Shown: piece by piece, positions 25,808 through 36,900 of the stretch
How positions within the stretch are numbered: the stretch's first letter is position 1
How the letters are laid out: each line of letters starts with the position of its first letter
Assembly (NCBI RefSeq): GCF_023205015.1
Contig: NZ_CP096258.1
Coordinates: forward strand, 1,054,001-1,118,000
Direction of reading: 5' to 3'
DNA length: 64,000 nucleotides
Origin: Providencia rettgeri
Lineage (GTDB): Bacteria > Pseudomonadota > Gammaproteobacteria > Enterobacterales > Enterobacteriaceae
Made by a program: the position numbers and the translations under genes
The notes under the pieces: model-generated
The model's input: only the letters and a program-made list of their open reading frames with translations
Databases searched by the model: none
Told to the model about the DNA's origin: nothing

Positions 25808-26180
25808 GATCTTTCCTACCTTCTTTTTTATAAAGTTGTAATAATTTATTTCAAATGTAATTGGTTAGGTTTTCTTTACTCTTTATAAGGGAGAGAGCAC
25901 TACAACTATTTGATTTTTAGTCACTAAAAATTACGCCTTAAGGTACATTTTTGATGTTTATTTGGCTTGAATAAAAGATTCCCTACAAGTTAAACTTGTT
26001 TTTGTTTTTATAATCAACTGATATATAAGATTATTTTATTTTTATTGAAAGTGATTGGTTATTTTAAAATTAAGTAGACAATTAACAAAAAATGCGAAGC
26101 AATTGGATTGTTATTTAAGAAAAAGTATGTAAAGTTGCGTATATTAACTTAATCTAAATCCAAATTATTAAAAAAAACTA
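25808..26180. promoter_or_regulatory. Upstream region of the CDI locus
   Basis: About 370 very AT-rich bases before cdiB, with no gene. A 19-bp near-perfect palindrome (ATTTTTAGTCACTAAAAAT, 25913-25931) could be a regulator site. High AT content is typical of H-NS-silenced horizontally acquired loci. The start of cdiB has no strong ribosome site. Confidence 0.4.
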
Positions 26181-27890
26181 ATGCTTAATATACGTACCTT
26201 ACTGAACGGATCAATTTGTTTTGCCTTTTGTTTTCCTGCTCTTGCAAAAGCGTCATTATTGAAACCAGATAACACAGATAACTTGTTCAATCGTCAAACG
26301 CATCAGCAACAAACGTTACAACAGCAGTTTGATGCAAAATCTCCCGATGTGAACTTATCTGCCTCCATTGCAAAAACACGTCTGCAATTTCCGCAAGAGA
26401 CCCCTTGTTTTTTAATTGAGCAGGTTATTGTCAGTGGACAAGATACTTTCCCACATTGGGTACCTATCGAAAGGCTAGCGGGTCAGGCTGTTGGTCATTG
26501 TATTGGTGTTGATGGCATCAATTTATTAGTCACTGACGTACAAAATCGGCTGATTAGCCACGGCTGGATCACCAGTCGTGTATTGGTTCCTGAACAAGAT
26601 TTATCAACAGGCGTTCTGCAATTAGTTGTCATGCCAGGCAAAGTACAAAAAGTCATTTTTACTGATGACTCATCACAATACAGTACGCTGTATACCGCAA
26701 TGCCAGCCCATTCAGGTAATTTATTGGATTTGAGGGATATTGAGCAAGGCTTAGAAAACCTACAACGTTTGCCAACTGTACAAGCATCGATGGAAATGAT
26801 CCCCGGTGATGGCCCGGGTGAAACCCAAATTGTGATCAACCGTCAGCAATCACGCTATTGGCATGCGGGCGCGTGGGTGGATAATACGGGTTCAAAAAGT
26901 ACCGGTAAAAACCAAGCGGGCGTGATGCTTGCATTGGATAACCCGACTTCTCTCAGCGATCTTTTCTATCTTACAGCGACTCGCGATTTAAGCTTTTCTA
27001 GCGATAAAGACACTACCAACTACAGCGCGCACTACTCGGTGCCATTTGGTTATTGGCAGTTTGCCACCACCGCGAGTGATTATGAATACACTCAAACTAT
27101 TGCTGGTGCAAATAGTGATATTGAATATCGCGGTAAAAGTAAAAGCTTGAATTTGCAACTGAGCAATGTGCTTTACCGTGATGCCACAGCGAAAACCACC
27201 GCGACCTATGATCTGAATTTGCGCGAAACCCGTAACTTTGTGCAAAACACTGAAATTGAAAATCAAAAACGGCGCACTACAGCGTGGAAGTTAGGTCTAA
27301 ACCATCGCCAGTATGTGGGGCAATCAACCATTAATGTGGGGGCAAGTTACCAACACGGGACGCGTTGGTTTGGCGCTATGCCTGCTTTTGAAGAGTTTCG
27401 TCGTAAAGACTCTCAAGATTATGCGACAGCCCTCGCGATTGTGATGCAGTTTAACGCATCAGCTAGCATTCCTTTTACAGTGGCCGAACAATCGTTGCGT
27501 TTTGATACCCAGTATTCGCGTCAAATAAGCGACCGTCCCTTAACGCCTCAAGATCAATTTAGTATTGGTAACCGCTGGACGGTGCGCGGCTTTGATGGTG
27601 AGCGTACACTCAGTGCGGATGAAGGCTGGACACTTCGTAACACCTTATCATGGTCACTGCCTATTCCGGCTCAAGAGCTCTACGTTGGCGCTGATTACGG
27701 CAAAATCAGTGGGCGTTGGACTAACCAGAATCTAGGGACTCACCTTGCGGGTGGGGCGATTGGCCTACGTGGGGCAATAACCCCTGCCAATTTGAGTTAT
27801 GACTTATCTATCGGTACTCCCTTCTCTAAACCTGATGGTTTTAGAACCGACCCTGCCACTTTTGCTTTCTCTGTAAACTGGAATTATTAA
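26181..27890 (+). CDS. cdiB: CdiB-type outer-membrane transporter of two-partner secretion
   Basis: A 569-aa TpsB/ShlB-family transporter that exports the adjacent CdiA. The signal peptide is about residues 1-24 (FAFCFPALAKA). A helix-like Q-rich N-terminal segment (HQQQTLQQQF) precedes POTRA motifs (CFLIEQVIVSGQDTFPHW, GWITSRVLVPEQDLSTG, LQLVVMPGKVQKVIF). The C-terminal barrel has TVRGFDGERTLSADEGW, the conserved VRGF motif, and a final FAFSVNWNY strand. It differs clearly in sequence from the TpsB at 1618, so the two loci are independent acquisitions. cdiA begins 11 bp downstream. Confidence 0.88.
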   Translation: MLNIRTLLNGSICFAFCFPALAKASLLKPDNTDNLFNRQTHQQQTLQQQFDAKSPDVNLSASIAKTRLQFPQETPCFLIEQVIVSGQDTFPHWVPIERLAGQAVGHCIGVDGINLLVTDVQNRLISHGWITSRVLVPEQDLSTGVLQLVVMPGKVQKVIFTDDSSQYSTLYTAMPAHSGNLLDLRDIEQGLENLQRLPTVQASMEMIPGDGPGETQIVINRQQSRYWHAGAWVDNTGSKSTGKNQAGVMLALDNPTSLSDLFYLTATRDLSFSSDKDTTNYSAHYSVPFGYWQFATTASDYEYTQTIAGANSDIEYRGKSKSLNLQLSNVLYRDATAKTTATYDLNLRETRNFVQNTEIENQKRRTTAWKLGLNHRQYVGQSTINVGASYQHGTRWFGAMPAFEEFRRKDSQDYATALAIVMQFNASASIPFTVAEQSLRFDTQYSRQISDRPLTPQDQFSIGNRWTVRGFDGERTLSADEGWTLRNTLSWSLPIPAQELYVGADYGKISGRWTNQNLGTHLAGGAIGLRGAITPANLSYDLSIGTPFSKPDGFRTDPATFAFSVNWNY

Positions 27891-27901
27891 GGACTCTCAG
27901 G

Positions 27902-30900
27902 ATGAACAAGTTATTTTACCGCCTAATTTTTAATGCTGCTCGCCAAATGGTGATGGTGGTTTCAGATATTACTCGCAGCCATCGTGCGGGTCCTGCGGGT
28001 TCGAGTGAAAATCACGTAGAGAAAGCAACAAGTTGCCGAGTGCGCTGGTCAGTTAAACCGATAGTCACTTCTTTGTGGTTTACATTAGGCATGGTGAGCT
28101 TTAGCGTTTCGTCATCGACCATCGTTGCAGATGGTAAGGCTCCGGGTAACCAACAACCGACCATTGTTAATACGCAAAATGGTTTACCGCAAGTTAATAT
28201 TCAAGCGCCTAACCGTGATGGCGTCTCTCGTAACCAATACAGCCAGTTCGATGTTGATCACAAAGGGGCGATCCTCAATAACAGCAGCACCAACACAAAT
28301 ACACAGCTTGGTGGGATGATCCAAGGTAATGATTGGCTCGCTAAAGGGGAAGCCAAAATTATCCTCAATGAGGTAAATAGCCGTGACCCGAGTCAACTTA
28401 ATGGTTTTATTGAAGTGGCAGGGAAAAAAGCGGATGTGATCATCGCCAACCCTGCGGGGATCACCTGTAACGGTTGTGGGTTTATCAATGCCGATAAAGC
28501 TTTGCTATCGGCGGGAAAAACTTTAATTGAAAACGGTAAAATCAAAGGATTTGAGGTCGATAAAGGCAGTATCAACATTCTTGGGAAAGGCTATAACGGC
28601 AATGGTACCAACTACACCGCGTTGATTGCCCGCTCAGTGAATATCAATGCGAAATTACATGCCAAAGATTTAGCGATCACGACAGGGAAAAATACCGTGG
28701 CAGCGGATGGAACAACCATTCTTAAAACGGATAATTCCTCTGCCGATGATAAGCCTGAATTTGCTTTAGATGTTGCCGTATTAGGGGGGATGTACGCCAA
28801 TACTATTAAAATGCGTGGGACAGAGCACGGTGTAGGCGTGCGTAATGCGGGGCATATTGGGGCACAAGCCGGGGATATTACCCTGTCAGCGGATGGGAAA
28901 GTAGGTAACTCTGGCGTGATCACCGCTAGCCAAAATATTGCCCTGACTAGCCAAGATGCTATCAATAATACCGGTACTATACTGGCGCAAAACGATATCC
29001 AGCTCAAAGCGAAACAGGCAATAACTAACACCGATAAAGGCCAAATCGTTGCAGGGCGTGATGCAGCAGTTCATGCAGAGCAAATTAACAGTGATCGTAG
29101 CGCTTTATTAGCTGCAGGGGTTGATAGCAAAGGTAAGCTGACCTCCGCGGGTTCATTAACAGTTAAAGGAGATAAATCGGTCGCATTACAAGGGGATATT
29201 GTCGCCAAAGACACCTTGACCGCGACAGGTAGTTCACTCGATTTGTCTGATTCTAATACCCAAGCCAACAATATTGTGTTGATCTCAACGACAACCGATA
29301 TTCGAACGAAAAATGCGCACCTAAAAGCCACGAATAAAGCCACATTGACGGCTAAAACGGGCATTGATAATCATCGCGGCGAGATTGTTGCCAATGAGCT
29401 CACGTTAATTGCACCTGAGTTAATTGATAATCAGCAAGGCAAATTGGTCCAAACGGGTAACTCAAAAAATACCTTAAATACCAAGCTATTAAACAATCAG
29501 CAAGGGGAAATTAACCTTGCAGGTGATACTTCAATCACGACGCAGCAGTTAAATAACCAGTCTGGGCAGTTACTCAGCCGTGATGGCAAGGTTGATATTC
29601 AAAGCAAAAACCTGAGCAACCAACAAGGCACGATACTCGCATCCGGTAAACAAGGCCTGATCATCAAAACAGATACGCTTGATGGGCAGAAAGGGGAAAT
29701 TCTGACCAGTGGTGCACTGGGGTTAACCGCAAAATCGGCCAATCTTGACCAAAGTACAACACAAGCAGAACACATTAATTTACAAGCAAATACGTTATCT
29801 CATCGTCAAGGCAATATGCTGCAGACAGGTGATAAAACGCTGAAACTCAATGTAGCTAATGGATTAGATAACAACCAAGGGAGTATTGCATCCAAAGGTG
29901 ATCTGAATTTACAAGCAGGGGCCGTTGACAACACGGATGGTAAAATCCTCACTAGCTCGAACCATCGTTTAGACCTAACATCTGCTGGTGAATTGAATAA
30001 TACTCGTGGGGTTATTCAAACCGATAAGTACCTGATGATTAAAGCCGATAAGCTGATCAACCAGCAAGGTAAAATGAGCAGTTTATCCGGTGCTGCTTTA
30101 TTAACGGCAAATCGTTTAGCAGGTGAAAAAGGGACTATTTATACGCAAAATGCATTGCGCATAGAAAGTGCCGATATCAATTTAAACCAAGGCTTCACGC
30201 AAGCAGGCCAAGTTTCTATTTTAGCCAACAACTTTACCCATCAGGGTGCCACCTTGCTGCAAACTGGGGAAAGTAAAACTGAGCTACATATTCAAAACCA
30301 ATTTGATAACCAGAAAGGTGAAATTTCCAGTAATGGCCAAATTGATATTGTGGCAAACGGGCTAAACAACCAAGACGGCAAAATTATTGCGGCAAAATTA
30401 GGCCATTTGACGTTGGCTATTCAACAGGCGCTGAATAATACACAAGGGACATTATTAGGCAATCAAGGTATTCAGCTAGCAGCGGAACGCTTAATTAACC
30501 AATCCGGTAAAATTATTGCCAGCTTTGGTGATAACCAATTGGCACTTAAGCAGTTGGATGGTGAAAAAGGGGAAATTCTCTCAAAAGGAAAACTGGCTTT
30601 AACGGGGGATGAACTTAATCTCAATGACGCGGTGACGCAGGCCGATAACATCCAAATTGAAGGACAAAACCTGTCTCATCAGCGTGGGAAAATGCTGCAA
30701 ACGGGCAGTGAAAAAGGGCAAATCAAGCTTGCTCAAACCCTTGATAACCAGTCAGGGAATATTAGCAGCCAAGGCACACTAAGTCTTGATGTCAATACGC
30801 TTGCTAACCAGCAAGGTGTTGTGGTCGCGGCAAAAGTCGGGGCACTAATCCTAAATGCGAAGCAGAGCGTAGATAACACCCAAGGCACCTTATTTGCCGA

Positions 30901-33900
30901 ACAAGACTTTACCCTTAACACACCGTCGTTCACCAATATTGACGGTAAAGCCATTAGTAAACAAGGGAATATGCTGCTGACCACTGAAGAATTGCAAGGT
31001 CAGCGTGGTGAAATCATTGCTCAAGGCGATTTATCACTAAGTGGTAAAGGCATTGACCTAACAGCTGCAAACACACAAGCACAGCACATCCAACTCACTG
31101 CGAACCGCTTAATTCATCAAAAAGGCACCATGACCCAATTAGGTGAACAACAGGGGGTCATTGAGGTATCCCAATATGTTAATAACAATGCTGGGGATAT
31201 CAGTGGTAACGGCTCTTGGCTGATCAAAACTAATACCCTTGATAATCAAAAAGGTAAAATATTCAGCGCAAGAATGGGGCAGCTTGATTTACAAATTCAA
31301 CAAGTGCTGGATAACACGGGTGGAGCATTGACCGGCCGGCAGGGTGTATTTGTGGAAACCCAATCATTGATTAACCGCACAGGTAAAGTGATTGCGAGCA
31401 TGGGGAATGTCACCTTAAATAGTCAATCACTAGACGGTAATGAAGGTGAAATACTGGCAGCGAACACCTTGAATATTGAAGGTGGAATGCTTTCGCTAAA
31501 TCAGGCTGTCACCCAAGCAGATCATATCTTAATAACGGCAAATACCCTTGATCACCAAGGCGGGAAATTATTACAAACTGGCGATAAAGCTGGGAAAATT
31601 AATTTACAAGGGAAGCTGAATAACCAAGCGGGTGAAATAGGCAGTAATGGCGACTTTTCATTAACCGCCAATAGTCTTGATAATCGTGATGGACAAGTCA
31701 TCACTGCAAAAAATGGTCAGCTAGACATTGATTTAACTCGTGAATTATTAAACCAAAGCGGGGCACTCATTGGTGAGAATGGGCTGAACATAACGGCAAG
31801 TGATATCGAAAACCAGCAAGGAAAATTGGTTGCTCGCCATGGTGATGCAAAACTGGATGTGGCTAATGGTATCAATAACCAAGCAGGGTTAATTGCCGCA
31901 GAGCAACTGTTGCAGATGAGCAACCAAGCACTACAAAACCAGTTGGGTTATTTACAAGCAAATACCATTGATATTAATACCCATAACCAGCGGTTTGATA
32001 ATACACAAGGCTCGTTGTTAGCCCAGCAAACATTGACGTTAAATAGCGGACAAATTGACAACCTACAAGGCTCCATTCAGTCTGGTAGTGACATGCTGAT
32101 TGATACTCACGGTGAGCAGCTTAATAACACTCAAAGCGGTGACAATAAAGGCATTTATGCACAAGGCGGGTTAACCCTAACAACCGGTGAGCTCAATAAT
32201 GAGCAAGGCCGACTTGTGGCGAAAAATACGCTTAAGCTGAACAGCCAAGGTGTTAATAACCAGCAAGGTTTAGTGGGCAGCCAGTCTGAGCTCTCAATGT
32301 CAACGCAGCAACTGGATAACCGTGAAGGTGTGATTAAAGGCCACTCGGTGAGTATTGATACACAGGGCCAGAAACTGACGAATCTTGCGAAAAAAGCCGA
32401 TCAAGGCATCTTTGCTAGCCAAAATCTAGCGATGACAGTTGGAGAGCTAATCAATCGCCAAGGGCAAATACAAGCGAACCAAATCTCCCTCGATAGTCAG
32501 AAAAAACGTGTTGATAATACGGAGGGGGAAATTCTTGCCGTCAATAATTTAACGGCAAACACGGGGGCACTGGATAACCAACAAGGTCGACTTCAAGCAG
32601 GAAAGCAGCTCACACTCAACACCCATGGTGAGCAGATAAACAATAGCTTTACGCAAAAAAATGGTGGTTTATTAAGTGGGGGCGGTTTATCGATTGACAG
32701 TGGCAAACTGCTTAACCAGCAGGGGCAAATTCAAAGCTCAGGAGCGGCATCACTCACCACGACAGGTATTGAGAACCAGAACGGACAAATTTTCGCTGGG
32801 CAGTCGATGGATATCAATACCCAGCAGCAGGCATTGCTAAATCAGCAAGGGACATTAGCGAGTAATGGCAAGCTTGAATTGAATACTGGGGATTTAAATA
32901 ATACCCAAGGTGTGGCTCAAGGAAAACTTGGACTCACAGTGAATGCTGAGCAAATTGATAACCAAAAAGGGTTATTACTGAGCCAATCGGCGTTAAAAGT
33001 GACAGGAAAAAACCTCGATAATACTGAGGGGGTTGTTCAATCTCAGGGGAGTACAACGCTGGATATTCATCAACGGATTGATAACCAGCAAGGGCAGGTT
33101 TTGTCCGGTCAAAACCTGAACGTAAATACCCAACAACTCAATAATATGAGTGGTGTTATTCAAGGTCTCAATAATGTTGAACTGGTAGTCAAACAGCAAA
33201 TTGAAAACCAGCAAGGCTGGATCAAAGCCAATGAAAACCTTGATATTTCTGCGGAGTCTATCGATAACAAAAATACAGCTCAAGCAGGTAAAGGCCTTGA
33301 AGGGGCAAATGTTAACCTCAGAACCACACATTTAGATAACCAAAGCGGGGCGGTTCGTGCAGGGCAAGCGATTGAAGCGAATATCGCACAAAGCCTGAAT
33401 AACATACAAGGGATGCTATCTGCGGGAACGGATTTGAATGTAACCGATAAAGCGCAAGGTAAAGTCCTAGCAGTATCAAATCAGCAAGGGGTGATAGTCA
33501 GTAATGGCTCTGCCACGATCACGGCGAACCAGTTAACAGGTGAAGGTAAACTTATCGCGCAAAAAGCGTTATCGCTCACCTTCAATCAACTATTTGAAAA
33601 TACGGGACGCATTCAGGCAGGTGAAAACCTAACGGCTAATTTTGCTCAAGGTTTTACCAATAAAGGGTTAATTTCTAGTCTTGGCGAGCTGGTTTTAAAC
33701 ACAACGACCGTTATTAACCAACTTTCAGGTGAGATCAGTGGGCAAAGTACTCGTATAAAAGCCAGTGGTCAGGTACACAATACTGGGCTCATTGATGGCG
33801 TATTAACCCATATTGTTGCTAATTCCTTAAGTAACTTAGGAACAGGCCGCATTTATGGTGATTTCCTAGCCATCGCAGTAAATAGCTTAGTCAATGATAA

Positions 33901-36900
33901 ACAAGGAGATAAAGCAGCAGTTATTGCTGGGCGTAAAGAGGCCAACCTTGCAGTTGGTGAACTGTTGAACCGTGATCACGCTTTAATTTACAGTGATGGT
34001 GATTTAACCATCGGTAGCCAATTAAACGACCAGCTAAAAGCCACCGGTCATGCTAAAAGCGTGAAAAACCACAGTGCTAACATTGAAGCGGCAGGTAACC
34101 TCACACTAAAAACGGATTTACTTGAAAATAAAGATATCCATTTACAACTGACTGACGAAGCCGTGGAAGTGAGCCGTGAACATTTCGACTGGTACGATTT
34201 TGGTAATGGGCGACGTTATAAAATTCAGCCGCGTAATGGCAACCAAACGCGTTACGCTATTAATGAAGATGGTACGCTGAACAAGGAAGTGGGTATTCAT
34301 TATGAAAAATCTAATCGCTGGCGGATGTTTGAGTATGGTAACTGGACTAAGAATTTTTATGAATACGATTACGACCGTATCATTTATGAAACCCAAGTTA
34401 TCAAACGCGATGCCGCATTGATTACGAGTGGAAAGCACTTGACGATTGATGGTCAGCAGCTGAACAATGAAAATTCACGCGTTGTTGCGGGGCAAAACCT
34501 GATCTTAACAGGCTATGATCTCAACAACGAAGAAGCACAGGGTGTTCGCCGTATCTTTGAAGATGGAAATACGATTTATCGCTATAAAGGCGGTGGTAAA
34601 TGGAAAACGCGTACTAGCACGTCAAAATACCAAGGGGTTAATAGCGAAGAAGATTTAGCCTTACATCTATTAGAGGTTGCCGAGAACGCGGGGGGGATCA
34701 ATAAAACTCAGCTCGATTCAGTGAAAGTGAACCAACTGGATGGGCAAGCCGAACGTGTTTCTGACGCTAATCAACAAGAAAACCAAGGTACAGCTGTTAC
34801 TGAGCAGGCGTTAAAAGATAGCAAAAACACGCCATTAGACCTGAAGCCAGGCCAACAAATGGAAGTGGCGCAGTTACCTTCAATTTCAGACAAAGTGGAT
34901 GTTAAAGACGACAAATCGGTTGACTCATCATTACACGTTGATGATGCCAACATCGGTAACGGAGCTGACATTCAAGGGCAAACTGATGTAGGCAAAGGGG
35001 AAAATATCACTGCGGAGACAGGGCCTCAGGGGAAAGACAACCTCGATACCGTGATAAGAACCGTTGGGCCAAACACTCAATTACCCGACAATAGTCTGTT
35101 TAACTTAACACCGGGTAGTGATAGCCAATTTTTGATTGAAACCGACCCGCGTTTCACTAACTACAAGAAATGGTTGTCGAGTATTGATATTGTCACCAAT
35201 GAGCAGCTCCATAAGCGTTTGGGGGATGGTTACTATGAGCAACGTTTAGTTCGTGATCAACTGATTGAAACCACAGGACAGCGCTTATTAGGCAACTACA
35301 ATAGTGATGAAGAGCAATATCGCGCGCTGCTAACTAACGGTGTTGCGTTTGGTAAGCAATTTAACCTGACTCCGGGCATTGCATTATCACCAGAGCAAAT
35401 GGCGAACTTAACCACAGACATCGTGTGGATGGTGAATAAAGAAGTCACACTGCCGGATGGCCGCGTTGAAATGGTTAGTGTTCCGCAAGTGTATGTCCGA
35501 GCCCGTCAAGGGGACTTAAACGGTAATGGTGCATTGTTAGCGGGGCGTAATGTTTCCGCCAACATGACCGGTAATATCCTTAATAGCGGTGAAATCAGTA
35601 GCCGTGAACTGACCGATTTACGTGCTGAAAATATCGAAAATAGTGGGCGCATTCAAGGTAAAGATGTACAACTTGATACCCTAAAAGATATTAAGAATAT
35701 CGGTGGGGAAATTCGTGGATTAGACAGCGTTTCTCTTTCAGCAGGTCGCGATATTCTCAGTGAAACTGCGCAGCGTGGTGATGGCCAATCACAATGGCTC
35801 GATCGTCCTGCCAGTATTTATGTCACAGGTGATAATGGCCAGCTTATCTTAAAAGCGGTACAAGATATCAACTTGATAGCCACAGATGTCGGCAATTTAG
35901 GCGTTGATGGCAAAACTTCCATTATTGCGGGACGCGATATTAGTTTAGAAACTCGTGATGTCAGCTCGGCATTTGATTACACGCATAATTCAAGCAATTA
36001 CTATCGTGGGGCTAATAGCACTGAAGTCGGCACGCAAATCCAAACTAAAGGGGATTTAACCTTATCGGCTGGGCAAGATCTTTCCGCTCGTGCAACGACT
36101 GTGACCAGCGGTGGAGAGCTGGCGATCAATGTTGGACGTGACATCAATATTTCCTCTGGTATTGAAACTAGTGACTATGCGAAACACACAAAAAGCACGG
36201 ATAAAGGCTTTTTATCAAGCACGACAAAAGAAACTCATGATGAGGTGAACGAACGTACCGCTATCAGTAGTACATTTAGCGGCGATAGTGTGAAAGTGAC
36301 CGCAGGGAACAACGTCAATATCGAAGGGAGTAATTTACTTGGAACCAACGATGTCAATGTTACCGCTGGAAATCAGTTAAATGTGACCACTTCTGATGAA
36401 GCGTCCCATGAAACACATATGTCGAAAACAACCAAGTCAGGCCTGATGAGCACTGGCGGCATTGGTTTCACGGTTGGTTCAAATTCACAAAAAGTGACCA
36501 CCGATACGGATAGTAACCAGAAAAAAGGCAGTGTGATTGGGAGTACGGCAGGCGATGTGACATTGACCGCAGGTGGTACAGCAAGCATTCATGGTAGTGA
36601 TGTGATCGCGGCGAAAGATATCAATGTGATCGGTAGTGATGTGAATATTACGGCGGCTGAAAATAGCCGTACCGATATCACCACAGTGGAAACCAAATCC
36701 AGTGGGTTGACGGTTTCCCTCGGCGGTGCAGCGGGCAGCATGTTAGATGGAATGGCGCAGACCGCGAAATCGGCAAAACAAGAAGATGATGGACAATTAG
36801 CGGCCCTTAAAGGGATGAAGGCAGGTCTACAAGGCGTTCAGGCTCAACAAGCGGGTGAGCTAGCAGGTTTGAAAGAAGGCGGCAGTGTAGCAGATGCCTT

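Noticed and set aside
29400..33500. Regularly spaced repeats inside cdiA, considered as a CRISPR array
   Set aside because: Units are variable, in frame and coding (DNQxGxI-type FHA repeats), with no unique spacers between identical repeats.
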